From CAZAQK01 sp046344715 (GTDB taxonomy: Bacteria; Pseudomonadota; Alphaproteobacteria; Rickettsiales; SXRF01), in NCBI GenBank assembly GCA_046344715.1, contig JBKDKX010000010.1:1-64000 (forward strand): 64,000 nt of DNA, written 5' to 3'. The notes under the pieces were generated by a model that ran no database searches, was not told where the DNA came from, and saw only the letters and a list, made by a program, of their open reading frames with translations. Within the stretch, counting starts at the first letter, position 1, and the number at the start of each line of letters is the position of its first letter. Positions 8,443 to 17,317 of this stretch are shown here, in pieces. A program made the position numbers and the translations under genes.

Positions 8443-9057
8443 TTATGAGTGTGCAAAAATATCATCATTCTCGAAGCCAGCAAGATCCAGTTCTGCACGG
8501 TACGGCAGGAAACGGCAGCACGACTGTAACAACTCTGCCCTGCCCTCACGCACCAGCATCTCATCCAGCTTTGCTTTAAGCTTATGAAGATGCAGCACAT
8601 CTGATGCGGCATACTCAATCTGCTCCGGCGAAAGATTTGAAGAACCCCAATCAGAACTTTGCTGCTGCTTTGATACATCAACACCCAGCAATTCCTTGCA
8701 AATATCCTTGTATCCGTGCTTATCTGTATAGGTACGCACCAGGCGCGATGCGGTGCGCGTGCAATAAACGTTTTCCATACGAATACCAAGATACTCACGA
8801 ATCACCGCAAGGTCAAAGCGCGCAAAATGGAATATCTTTACTCGACTTGCATCCGTAAGTAATTTTGCAAGGTTGGGGGCGTTATAAACGCCCTTATCAA
8901 ACTGCACCAGATGAGCATCGCCACCACCATCAGAAAGCTGAATAAGACACAGGCGGTCACGCTTGTTATTCAGCCCCATTGCCTCGGTATCAATTGCAAG
9001 ATTTCCCTGAAGTTTTACATCAGCCGGTAAATCGCCTTTATGCAGATAATTTGTAAT
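8443..9057 (-). CDS. rnd: Ribonuclease D-like 3'-5' exonuclease, probable ATT start
   Basis: DEDD-family 3'-5' exonuclease of the short RNase D type, lacking HRDC domains. Exo I DTE is in LAIDTEAMGL, Exo II is in IFHFARFDLAVI, and Exo III lies near EQIEYAASDVLHL. The first ATG (8979) would delete the Exo I Asp and Glu, so translation must start upstream. The only in-frame candidates before the stop at 9070 are ATT (9057) and CTG (9045); there is no ATG, GTG or TTG. GGAG lies 7 nt before the ATT, a near-ideal spacing. From ATT the protein is 204 aa. A sequencing indel is the alternative. Confidence 0.85.
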   Translation of the reverse strand: MTNYLHKGDLPADVKLQGNLAIDTEAMGLNNKRDRLCLIQLSDGGGDAHLVQFDKGVYNAPNLAKLLTDASRVKIFHFARFDLAVIREYLGIRMENVYCTRTASRLVRTYTDKHGYKDICKELLGVDVSKQQQSSDWGSSNLSPEQIEYAASDVLHLHKLKAKLDEMLVREGRAELLQSCCRFLPYRAELDLAGFENDDIFAHS

Positions 9058-9140
9058 AACACTTCTCCATTAAATCATTTGCCTTGGTTGTACCGCATCC
9101 ACCTGATGCAGCAAGCATTTTTTGCTAGAATACTACATAT

Positions 9141-9272
9141 CCCCTCCCCCTTGATGGGGGAGGGTTAGGGAGAGGGTGACACTTAAATAAGCAAGTAACC
9201 CCTCACTTCGGTTTGCCTAAGCAGTTACTTCGTAACCACAAGGCAAACCGTCCTCTCCCACAAGGGGGGAGG
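9141..9272. repeat. Nested palindromic (REP-like) element
   Basis: Occupies most of the 228-bp gap between RNase D and the protease gene. Outer arms CCTCCCCCTTG and CAAGGGGGGAGG are followed inward by GGGAGAGG/CCTCTCCC, CGGTTTGCCT/AGGCAAACCG and a GTTAC/GTAAC core. It could fold into a long cruciform or hairpin. No coding sequence or transposase is present. Confidence 0.8.
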
Positions 9273-9285
9273 ATAATAGTGGATA

Positions 9286-9957
9286 TCATGGCACCAATGT
9301 AAGGGTATTACCTTCAACTTTATACGATCGCAATTCACTCAGGAATCGCATACCTAGCAATGAATGCTCCATCGCGGCACCATTCACCGATGCCGATATA
9401 TCGCGCATATGTATCGTGCCAATACGGAGCGATGTCAGCTTCACCGGCGCACCTTTTACCACACCGTTTGCTGTCTGATACGCGCGGCTAAAATTAAGTG
9501 TTTCCGGCGCAAGACCTGCCCGCTTTGCATCTTCCAGTGTCAGCACAATATCACTCGCCCCCGTATCCACCATGAACAGTACAGGCGCATTATTTACTTT
9601 CGCTTCGATATAAAAATGGCCATCTTCACGGCTGCGTATAGTGAAACTACCATCATCTGATACGTTCGCACGATGCGGCACTAACTCTGCCATTACGCGA
9701 TTATTGGTTAGCGAATCCCTGAAACTATAGCCCAGCAACAACATCAGTATAATGCCCAGCCATATACATGCGTATTTGATATTCTGTGAAAGCTCGTGCC
9801 GCTTACTGTGCAGTATGCCACTGCCGACCAACGCAAGCACCATCACCAGATATAGCATGTGCATTTGTTCCTGCTCACTGTTAGCGGCATAGGGGAATTG
9901 CCACTTAAGCAGCAGAATCAACGCAAGGATGAGAAGTGCAGCAACCGCGTAACGCAT
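9286..9957 (-). CDS. Membrane-anchored retropepsin-like aspartic protease
   Basis: Clan AA aspartic protease of the type found in alphaproteobacteria. Three predicted membrane helices (about 3-20, 35-50, 63-79) precede a single protease domain. The catalytic triplet is DTG at about residues 131-133 (FMVDTGASDIVLT). A second conserved stretch, LLGMRFLSEL, matches the flap-to-C-terminal motif. ATG 9957 was chosen because AAGGA lies 7 nt before it; an in-frame TTG at 9972 is weaker. The substrate is not known. Confidence 0.85.
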   Translation of the reverse strand: MRYAVAALLILALILLLKWQFPYAANSEQEQMHMLYLVMVLALVGSGILHSKRHELSQNIKYACIWLGIILMLLLGYSFRDSLTNNRVMAELVPHRANVSDDGSFTIRSREDGHFYIEAKVNNAPVLFMVDTGASDIVLTLEDAKRAGLAPETLNFSRAYQTANGVVKGAPVKLTSLRIGTIHMRDISASVNGAAMEHSLLGMRFLSELRSYKVEGNTLTLVP

Positions 9958-10230
9958 GTCATTTTCCTTCAATTTTTGTTATGATAACTTATTAGCACAA
10001 TGGCCTGGAATAGGCTATTTTCGAGAATAAATTTCATTAATTATTATTTACTTAATATTACCAAAACCGGAAATTTCTAGTATTTGTATACTGTTATATC
10101 GCAGGAACCCTTTGATAACGGCGGACTCTCTTCATAATTCGCTAATCTAATCATAACCAAACATTAAGGGCGCACACGCTAGAATCTTAACAATCAAATA
10201 CTTATGTGATAGTTAGTTAGCTAAGAAGCC

Positions 10231-11757
10231 ATGAGAGCGACAGGGGAAAATAACAGATTCCAAAAGCGAGCATTATTGCTTGCAGTTGCCGCGTATGCAT
10301 TTTCTGCCGCAAACGCATCGGCTGTTGTATTGCCGTGGCTTGATGACCCGTGGAAAACGGAAGAGAAAGTTGCGGGCTTTGGCGCGCGCAGTAAACCTGT
10401 CATCTGCCCCCCACTACCAGACACCAAAGAAACGCTGAACATTGATCAGGTGGTGGTTGCAGTGATTTGCCATAACCCTGATTCTAAATCTGCTTACTTA
10501 AGCCTGCTTGCCAGTGCTGCAAGCTACGGTGGCAATTTTGCTGATTACTTGCCCACTATAGACGCATCACTTTCAAGATCACGCAGCGCAGCAATCTCTG
10601 GCAGTGGGAAAACAAACAAAATTTCATCTAATTCAGGCATCAGTGCCGGCATGAAACTGTATGATTTTGGCCAGCGTGAACTTTCGCTTGAATCAGCAGA
10701 ACTTGGGCTGATTGCCGCTGGCTACAGCTATGACTCAACCCTACAGGGATTCATCGCCACCGCGCTCAGTTCCTATTACGCATTGCTGGTTGCCCAGAAC
10801 GCATTGGAAATTTCTAAAGAGTCCGAGCGATTTGCCAAAGCCAGCCTTGATGCCGCCAATTTGCGCTACGAGATTGGCCTTGTTCCACTGGCAGATCAGT
10901 TACAGGCGAAGAATTCTTACAATCAGGCAGAGCTTGCTACGCGTCAGTCAGAAAATAGTTTAATGTCTGCTCAGGCAGCGCTCGCCCTTCTTATGGGGCT
11001 TCCTGCCGATACGGCTATCAATGTGGCAGAAATTGATGATAGCGAACTGATAAAAGATCCTTTTGGCGAGCAAGCCAAATCGCTCATGGAGCTTGCAAAG
11101 GCAAAACGTGTTGATCTTGAATCCAGCCGCCTTGGCCTAAAAAGCGCAGAAATTGCACACACAAAACTAAAGCGAGGCAATCTTGGCAGCATTAACGTAG
11201 ATACAAGCGCAGGTTTTGATGATATTGACATTGCCAATACAAGAACACAACGCAGTGGATCCATTGGCGTTTCTGTAATCATTCCTATCTTCACTGGTTT
11301 TAGTCAAACCTACGCAGAAACTGCCAGCAGAAAATCTCTTGAAGCCAGCAGAGAGAATCTTATTAAAACAGAACTTGGCGTTGAACAGGACGTATGGAAT
11401 TCATGGAACAATTACCAGACGGCCAAACAATCATGGGATATAAGCTGGGATCAGTTAGCTAGTGCGCGTCTACTTAAAGACGTAACACTCGGACGTTATC
11501 AGGAAGGGCTTGGCACCATGCTCGATGTGCTCAATGCACAAACCCAATATAAAAGTGCGTTGCAAACACAACTGCAAACACGCCTAAACTTACTTACCTC
11601 ACGTATCAATCTTGTGCGCGCTGTGGGCGTGCTTGATTTAGAAACCATGAAACCAGGTGTTGCAGTGACAAAACCTGCCGATGCCCCAGTGGAAGAATCA
11701 ACAGAAGTTCTCGCAGCACCTACTGTTGAGACACAAAAAGAAGAGAACCCATTATGA
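10231..11757 (+). CDS. TolC-family outer-membrane efflux protein
   Basis: Outer-membrane channel of a tripartite exporter. A signal peptide (about residues 14-30) precedes two OEP repeats with long coiled coils. Typical motifs are YYALLVAQNALEISKES and YQEGLGTMLDVLNAQTQYKS. A tail after about 480 is rich in Glu, Pro and Val. It is 508 aa. The stop overlaps the start of the MacA-like gene (ATGA), so channel, fusion protein, ATPase and permease form one operon. Confidence 0.92.
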   Translation: MRATGENNRFQKRALLLAVAAYAFSAANASAVVLPWLDDPWKTEEKVAGFGARSKPVICPPLPDTKETLNIDQVVVAVICHNPDSKSAYLSLLASAASYGGNFADYLPTIDASLSRSRSAAISGSGKTNKISSNSGISAGMKLYDFGQRELSLESAELGLIAAGYSYDSTLQGFIATALSSYYALLVAQNALEISKESERFAKASLDAANLRYEIGLVPLADQLQAKNSYNQAELATRQSENSLMSAQAALALLMGLPADTAINVAEIDDSELIKDPFGEQAKSLMELAKAKRVDLESSRLGLKSAEIAHTKLKRGNLGSINVDTSAGFDDIDIANTRTQRSGSIGVSVIIPIFTGFSQTYAETASRKSLEASRENLIKTELGVEQDVWNSWNNYQTAKQSWDISWDQLASARLLKDVTLGRYQEGLGTMLDVLNAQTQYKSALQTQLQTRLNLLTSRINLVRAVGVLDLETMKPGVAVTKPADAPVEESTEVLAAPTVETQKEENPL

Positions 11758-12914
11758 AATATATAAAATACATTATTTTGCTTATCATTGTTGCTGCTGG
11801 GCTTGCATCTGCGACCATTTTTTCCGGTGATGAAAAGAAGCTGGAACGCTTCCGTACTGCAAAAGTAACACGCGGCGATATTTCACAGGTAGTAACCGCA
11901 GTCGGCACACTTAACCCGATTGAACTCATCAGCATCGGCACGCAGGTGTCTGGTAAAATCACCAATATTTTTGTGAATATTGCCGATGATGTAAAGAAAG
12001 ATCAACTGCTGGCAGAGATTGACCCATCCATCCCAGCGACACAGCTAAAGCAAAGCAAAAGCAGCCTGCTTACTTCGCGCATTGCCTTTGAACAGGCAGG
12101 CCGCGACCTTGAGCGTACACGTATGCTGGTTAATAAAGAATATGTGGCAAAGGTAGAACTTGAACGCGCCGAGCAGTCATATATCTCTGCAAAGAACAGC
12201 TATGAGAACGCGAAAATTCAGGTAGAACGCGATGAAGTAAATCTGGGTTACACCAAAATTACCTCCCCCATTAATGGCACCATCATCGCGCAGGAAGTCA
12301 CCCAAGGACAAACACTGGCCTCCAACTTCCAGACACCAAACCTGTTTAAGATTGCCGGCGACCTTACAAAAATGAAAATTGATGTGAATTTTTCAGAAGC
12401 CGATATCAGCCAGGTAAAAGCCGGTATGCCGGTAAAATTCACGGTGGATGCTTTTCCAGATAGAGAATTTACCGGTGTGGTAAAGTTGGTAAATCTGAAT
12501 CCTAATTCTGCCAGCGGATCTGGCGTCACCTATAGTGTGGTTGTGGAGGTAGAAAATCAAGACCGTAAGTTGCTGACCGGTATGACGGCCTATGTAAGCG
12601 TGATCTTGTCTGAGAAAAAAGATGTTTTGCGCGTGCCCGCAGCCTCCTTGCGCTTCACTCCGCCCGTTGAACAATCCGGCGGCCTGACACAACTCCTGCA
12701 AGGCACTCCCATGCGCTTTCGCCAACAGGATAATCAACGAAAAAGCACCGATAAAAACCTAAACGGCACCGTATATACATTGAAGGATGGAAAGCCCGAA
12801 CCAGTAGATATCCGCGCTGAAGCCACTGATGAGGTATTCATAGAAATTACCGCCGGTGACCTCAAGGAAGGCGATACTGTGATTACAGGAATGATGCCAA
12901 CGCTGGGACAATAA
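11754..12914 (+). CDS. MacA-like periplasmic adaptor (HlyD family)
   Basis: Membrane fusion protein linking a MacB-type ABC transporter to a TolC channel. An N-terminal anchor (about 4-22) is followed by the barrel-sandwich half-motif VGTLNPIELISIGTQVSGKI, an alpha-hairpin (about 95-165) and SPINGTIIAQEVTQGQTLAS, then beta-barrel and membrane-proximal domains. It is 386 aa. A glutamine-rich insertion near 305-330 (QLLQGTPMRFRQQDNQRK) is longer than usual. Confidence 0.9.
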   Translation: MKYIKYIILLIIVAAGLASATIFSGDEKKLERFRTAKVTRGDISQVVTAVGTLNPIELISIGTQVSGKITNIFVNIADDVKKDQLLAEIDPSIPATQLKQSKSSLLTSRIAFEQAGRDLERTRMLVNKEYVAKVELERAEQSYISAKNSYENAKIQVERDEVNLGYTKITSPINGTIIAQEVTQGQTLASNFQTPNLFKIAGDLTKMKIDVNFSEADISQVKAGMPVKFTVDAFPDREFTGVVKLVNLNPNSASGSGVTYSVVVEVENQDRKLLTGMTAYVSVILSEKKDVLRVPAASLRFTPPVEQSGGLTQLLQGTPMRFRQQDNQRKSTDKNLNGTVYTLKDGKPEPVDIRAEATDEVFIEITAGDLKEGDTVITGMMPTLGQ

Positions 12915-12917
12915 ATT

Positions 12918-13610
12918 ATGACGTATCATGTCATATCCATGGACAGTATAAAAAAGCACTATGAGCCAAGCCCCGGCATCATTGTGCCGGTGCTGAAATC
13001 CGTTGATTTGATGATTGAGCCAGGTGAATTTGTTTCCATCATGGGGCCATCCGGCTCTGGAAAATCCACGCTTATGAATATACTGGGTACACTGGATCGC
13101 GCCAGCTCCGGCACCTACTGGCTGGACGATATTGATGTGAGTACACTCAACGATGCCGAGCTTGCCAATATCAGAAACCGCACCATTGGTTTCGTGTTTC
13201 AGGGCTTCAACCTGCTACCGCGCCGCACGATTGTTGATAACATCGCCCTGCCACTTATTTATGCTAATGAAACCGCAGAAGAACGCACCAAACGCGCCGA
13301 GCATTATTTGAATATTGTAGGGCTTTCCACGCACCGTGATTATTACCCTACACAGCTTTCCGGCGGTCAGCAGCAGCGTATCGCTATTGCACGCGCACTG
13401 GCGGGCGAACCCAAAATTATTATGGCTGACGAACCGACAGGTAACCTCGACAGCAAAACCAGCGAAGACATTATGAAGTTGTTTAATGACCTGAACAAGG
13501 AAGGCATCACTATTATATTGGTAACGCACGAGCAGGATGTGGCGCGTCACGGCAAGCGGCTGGTGCAGGTTAAAGACGGGGAGATCATTTATGATGGCCC
13601 TATGTATTAG
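12918..13610 (+). CDS. MacB-type ABC transporter ATPase
   Basis: Nucleotide-binding subunit of a LolD/MacB-class transporter. Walker A GPSGSGKS is at about residues 43-50, the signature LSGGQQQRIA near 146, and Walker B IIMADEPTGNLDS near 168. It is 230 aa. E. coli MacB is one fused polypeptide; here ATPase and permease are separate genes, 102 bp apart with a palindromic repeat between them. Confidence 0.93.
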   Translation: MTYHVISMDSIKKHYEPSPGIIVPVLKSVDLMIEPGEFVSIMGPSGSGKSTLMNILGTLDRASSGTYWLDDIDVSTLNDAELANIRNRTIGFVFQGFNLLPRRTIVDNIALPLIYANETAEERTKRAEHYLNIVGLSTHRDYYPTQLSGGQQQRIAIARALAGEPKIIMADEPTGNLDSKTSEDIMKLFNDLNKEGITIILVTHEQDVARHGKRLVQVKDGEIIYDGPMY

Positions 13611-13621
13611 AATTTTACCCA

Positions 13622-13697
13622 TCATTGCGAGGAGCAATAGCAACGAAGCAATCCATCTTACTTATACTGGATTGCTTCGCTACGCTCGCAATGACGA
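13622..13697. repeat. Palindromic element of the CATTGCGAG family
   Basis: Inverted repeat with outer arms TCATTGCGAG and CTCGCAATGA and inner arms GAAGCAATCCA/TGGATTGCTTC. It sits between the MacB-type ATPase and permease genes, within what should be one operon. A related copy lies inside the ELM1-like gene (49669-49735). Confidence 0.85.
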
Positions 13698-13712
13698 TAG
13701 GAGCGTATCATC

Positions 13713-14933
13713 ATGATGTTCTCTGCCATGTTCCATGAAGCTGCCATATCCATCGGCATGAGCCGCCTGCGTACGTTCCTTGCAGTGCTTGGGATTGTAA
13801 TTGGTGTTGGCTCGGTAGTACTGATGATGGCTATCGGCACCGGCAGCCGCAAAGCAGTGGAAGACCGCATCGCCAAACTCGGCACCAATATGCTTTTGGT
13901 CAGCTATTCCATGGGCACCACATCAGACGCCAGAAAATTTGGTTATATTTCGCTCAAGGATGTAGAGGCCATTTCAATGCTGCCCTCCGTTTCCGCAGCG
14001 TCTCCATTTTCTTATGGCACGGATGAAACCATTACTGTGGCTGGCCTTAGCTGGAAAACACGCATAAGTGGCATTTCGCCGGAATATCTCAACGTGCGTG
14101 ACTGGCCGTTGGAAGAAGGCGATGTATTCAGTGACGAAGATATGAAAAAATCACAGCGCGTGACCATCATCGGTAAAACGGTTGCCAACAAGCTGTTTCC
14201 TGATCAATCACCGCTTGGCCAAACCATTCGCATCAAAAACATGTCTTTCCGTATTATCGGCGTGCTCAGCCCGAAAGGTCAGGGATTTGATGGCCGCGAT
14301 CAGGATGACGCCATCTTTGTACCCTTCTCTACCGCAAAAATAAAACTGGCAAGTATTGCTTATAATTTCGACAGCGTGGATATCACGTTTGTGAAATCAC
14401 TTTCGGATAAACACCTGCAACAAACGGTCGAAGAAATCACCATACTGCTGCGCGAACGGCATAAACTAAAAGATACAGATGAGGATGATTTCACTATCCG
14501 CAATATCAGCGCGGTGACAAAAATTGCGACCGACACGTCCAAGGCACTCTCCATGCTGCTTGGCGCAATTGCCTCGATTTCATTGATTGTTGGCGGTATC
14601 GGCATCATGAATATCATGCTGGTAACCGTGACCGAGCGCACGCGAGAAATCGGCATTCGCAAAGCCATCGGCGCCAGCAAAAGAATGATACTGGTGCAAT
14701 TCCTGCTCGAGGCAATTATTATTTCCACGCTGGGCAGCCTGATTGGCCTTATCATTGGCATGGGGCTGAGTATGGGCGCAGAGAAATGGTTCAGTGTGCC
14801 GGTGGCCTATAGTGCGTGGTCGGCCATTATGGCGTTTATTGTGGCCATTGTGGTGGGCATCGCCAGCGGCCTCTACCCTGCCCGCAAAGCCGCAAAAATG
14901 CAGCCGATTGAGGCGTTGCGCACCGCTGGCTAA
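13713..14933 (+). CDS. MacB-type ABC transporter permease
   Basis: FtsX/MacB permease with four membrane helices. One N-terminal helix (about 20-40), a large periplasmic MacB_PCD domain (about 45-245), and three C-terminal helices (about 285-400) are visible. The conserved ERTREIGIRKAIGASKRMI, typical of MacB/LolC, is present. It is 406 aa. With the upstream genes it should export a peptide, lipid or macrolide-like compound; the substrate is unknown. The start lies 16 bases after the palindromic repeat. Confidence 0.92.
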   Translation: MMFSAMFHEAAISIGMSRLRTFLAVLGIVIGVGSVVLMMAIGTGSRKAVEDRIAKLGTNMLLVSYSMGTTSDARKFGYISLKDVEAISMLPSVSAASPFSYGTDETITVAGLSWKTRISGISPEYLNVRDWPLEEGDVFSDEDMKKSQRVTIIGKTVANKLFPDQSPLGQTIRIKNMSFRIIGVLSPKGQGFDGRDQDDAIFVPFSTAKIKLASIAYNFDSVDITFVKSLSDKHLQQTVEEITILLRERHKLKDTDEDDFTIRNISAVTKIATDTSKALSMLLGAIASISLIVGGIGIMNIMLVTVTERTREIGIRKAIGASKRMILVQFLLEAIIISTLGSLIGLIIGMGLSMGAEKWFSVPVAYSAWSAIMAFIVAIVVGIASGLYPARKAAKMQPIEALRTAG

Positions 14934-14956
14934 ACATGTAGCATCTACAGTAGCAC

Positions 14957-15976
14957 ATGCAGACACGATTTTTAGATAATTTTGATAATTTGCGGCTAGC
15001 GGCTGCCAGTTTTGTTTTTATTGCCCATACATTCCGTCTGTATGGACTACCCCCTGTCGATCTTATTACTGGTGGTGATAGTGTGAAAGCCGTTACCCTC
15101 GGAACCCTTGGCGTAAGCATGTTTTTTGTCATCAGCGGATATCTGGTCACATCAAGCTGGTGCCGGCTTCAGGACACGAAGAAATATATTATCCACAGGA
15201 TCCTGCGTATTTATCCGGCACTACTGTGCAATATTTTTGTCACTCTTTTTATACTCATTCCCTTGTGCTCAAAAGGGATAGGTTTTTATCAGACCTTATA
15301 TCAGCATATCGGGAGTGTTCTTTATTCCGCATTCCTCGCACTCGAGATTCCACCACTTGGCAAAGTATTCCCGGGCAATGCTTTTCCATACTCAGTCAAT
15401 GGATCTTTATGGACTCTCAAATACGAAATACTTTGTTATATCGCCATTGGGCTTATTGGCAGCTTCTGGCGCATCAATAAATTAAGCCTTGGGCTTTGTA
15501 CCCTCTTATACATCGCAGTTTTCTATGAAAAGATTCTGTATCCGGCCGATGTACTTGAGCAAGCTTATGTGCATATGCTCGGCTTCCTTATCGGCGCGCA
15601 GCTCTATCTCCATAAAGCTGTTATTCCGTTTAATGCGATCTATGCCTTTCTTTGCCTGTGTATACTGGCAGGGCTTATGTATTTCGATCTTTACAATCTG
15701 GGGCTTTATGTACTGACACTAACCTATATCTGCATCTATGCCGCCCTGCATGTCCGACCCATCCGGTCGATTACCGTATATGGCGATTATTCATATGGCA
15801 TATATATATATGCGTGGCCCCTGCAGCAAATCGGGGCACAGATGTTCCCTCTTTCACAATATTATCTTATTGTATCAATATCTTTTATAATGATTGCTAC
15901 CGTCCTTTTCTCGGTGGCTTCCTGGCATTTTATAGAAAGGCCGATCCTTAAGTTGAAAAGCAAGCTAAAAGGTTAA
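14957..15976 (+). CDS. Acyltransferase 3 family membrane protein
   Basis: OafA/YrhL-type O-acyltransferase with about ten membrane helices, likely acylating a surface polysaccharide. The family features LDNFDNLRLAAASFVFIAHT (with the conserved R and H) and FFVISGYLVTSSW are present, followed by RILRIYPALL. It is 339 aa. It begins 23 bp after the MacB-type permease but lacks a clear Shine-Dalgarno. Its link with the exporter is only positional. Confidence 0.88.
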   Translation: MQTRFLDNFDNLRLAAASFVFIAHTFRLYGLPPVDLITGGDSVKAVTLGTLGVSMFFVISGYLVTSSWCRLQDTKKYIIHRILRIYPALLCNIFVTLFILIPLCSKGIGFYQTLYQHIGSVLYSAFLALEIPPLGKVFPGNAFPYSVNGSLWTLKYEILCYIAIGLIGSFWRINKLSLGLCTLLYIAVFYEKILYPADVLEQAYVHMLGFLIGAQLYLHKAVIPFNAIYAFLCLCILAGLMYFDLYNLGLYVLTLTYICIYAALHVRPIRSITVYGDYSYGIYIYAWPLQQIGAQMFPLSQYYLIVSISFIMIATVLFSVASWHFIERPILKLKSKLKG

Positions 15977-15991
15977 TTTTTCTTGAAGCTA

Positions 15992-16031
15992 ATGTCACAA
16001 ATAGTTCACCGACTTGTCATCAAACTGTCAT
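15992..16031 (+). promoter_or_regulatory. Four-unit Pho box
   Basis: Units ATGTCAC (15992), AGTTCAC (16003), TTGTCAT (16014) and CTGTCAT (16025) lie on an 11-bp period. Units 3 and 4 fit the PhoB consensus and unit 2 is identical to that of the 4616 site. TATATT or TAAGCT about 7-10 bases downstream may act as the -10. It faces the secreted-protein gene at 16212, leaving a long leader of roughly 150 nt. Confidence 0.75.
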
Positions 16032-16211
16032 ATTTCTATATTAAGCTTTGTTGAAGGTTAGATACATCTATCTGGGCGTTTTGGGCTTAATTATACCTGA
16101 TTCTGGGATATATTACCCCCTAAATACCTATAGCGTTGTTTAATTTATATTAATGTTTATTAGGTATAATTATTAACACTAAGCAGTACTTAGAACTATT
16201 GGGAGGATAAT

Positions 16212-16763
16212 ATGGTAAATACTCAATTCAGGGCATTGTTTGCAGCAAGTGCGTTACTCGCTGTTTGTAGCTTTGCAACTTCAGCAAACGCTGATTACAT
16301 GCTTTTAGACGCTACGTCAGGTGAAGGCGGTGGAATAGGCCAAACAACGCTTGATACGGCTGTGTGCGGCATGCAGATGGAAAACAGTGTAATCGCTGCA
16401 GCTGTGGCCGAACCGCCTAAGACCTGTATAGTCAGGAAGAAAGACTGCATAGTACCACCTCCGCCAGCTCCGCTGACACCTGGACCAGGAGTTGCTGATC
16501 AATGCCAAGACTCTGATAATGCTGCTCCAGGCAGAGCACCTAGCTATCCAGGATACAGGTGTGATACGGCTGCTAACCCGAATAAATACGTAAAAGTAGA
16601 TGGTGTTTATTGTTTCGTGTGCGTTATTGATGGCAAAGAAACCGGCAGGGGCGATGGAAAAAATCCTGGCAACCTGAAAAAGGATAAGGATGATTCCTGC
16701 GCAAAATTCTACTGCATGAATCGTTGCGGTTTGAAAAACACTAAAGGTATTAAGGTTGAATAA
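16212..16763 (+). CDS. Secreted Cys-rich orphan protein, Pho-box preceded
   Basis: Not recognised. It is 183 aa with a signal peptide (VNTQFRALFAASALLAVCSF, cleavage near ANA-D at about 27). The mature part contains about ten Cys, including VYCFVCVIDG and CAKFYCMNRC, a proline run (CIVPPPPAPL) and a Lys/Asp-rich segment. This suits a disulfide-bonded exported protein. GGGAGGATAAT is a strong ribosome-binding site. The next gene, 53 bp on, is another secreted Cys protein, and the pair ends at a shared terminator. Confidence 0.75.
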   Translation: MVNTQFRALFAASALLAVCSFATSANADYMLLDATSGEGGGIGQTTLDTAVCGMQMENSVIAAAVAEPPKTCIVRKKDCIVPPPPAPLTPGPGVADQCQDSDNAAPGRAPSYPGYRCDTAANPNKYVKVDGVYCFVCVIDGKETGRGDGKNPGNLKKDKDDSCAKFYCMNRCGLKNTKGIKVE

Positions 16764-16816
16764 GCCAGAACATAATAAAGGCTGAAAACAATACATAATA
16801 AATAGAAAGGTAATGT

Positions 16817-17215
16817 ATGAAAGTAGTTAGTAAAATATCCGTTGTTGCACTGGCTTTAGTAGCAGTGTCTGCATTTACAACGAGTGCCAGTGCCGACTGT
16901 AAAAAGTGGGATACCGCATACTCGGAGAAAAAAGTTGAGCCAGACCAAGGCAAGAAAACCTACGAGACCAAGTGCGAAGAAGGCGTATTAATTTGGTGTA
17001 AGTGCGTCGATGGCTCAGATGCAGGAAATGTCTATCAAGCACGTTATGATAAAGATAACAATGACGATGCGCACAAACTGGCCATGTGTATCGCCGCTTA
17101 TGACAATGCACATTCCACTGACAAGAAGTGCCCTGTTTTAGATGACTCGGGTAGTGATGCATTAGGTACTTTAATCCTTAGCCCTAAGTTAGGCCTTCAT
17201 ACTTCAGGTTATTGA
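16817..17215 (+). CDS. Secreted Cys-containing orphan protein
   Basis: Not recognised. It is 132 aa with a signal peptide (KVVSKISVVALALVAVSAF, cleavage near ASA-D at about 27). The mature domain is acidic and has six Cys (ADCKKW, KCEEG, WCKC, AMC, KKCPV). Its signal peptide resembles that of the preceding gene. The pair is probably co-transcribed from the Pho-box promoter, as the first terminator follows this gene. Secretion is clear; function is unknown. Confidence 0.72.
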   Translation: MKVVSKISVVALALVAVSAFTTSASADCKKWDTAYSEKKVEPDQGKKTYETKCEEGVLIWCKCVDGSDAGNVYQARYDKDNNDDAHKLAMCIAAYDNAHSTDKKCPVLDDSGSDALGTLILSPKLGLHTSGY

Positions 17216-17250
17216 TTCTTTGACTAGTTGATTATTTATTCTATCTTCCA

Positions 17251-17282
17251 CCCCCGCTATAGAAATATAGCGGGGGTTTTAC
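17251..17282 (+). terminator. Rho-independent terminator
   Basis: Perfect inverted repeat CCCCCGCTATA / TATAGCGGGGG with a 4-base loop, followed by TTTT. It ends the two-gene secreted-protein operon. Confidence 0.92.
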
Positions 17283-17317
17283 TTTAAGCGTTCGCATCTT
17301 TCTGCTAATGGGTGTGT

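Noticed and set aside
13636..13888. Minus-strand frame containing RHCERSEAIQ-like sequence
   Set aside because: This is the translation of the palindromic repeat running into an antisense frame of the permease gene.
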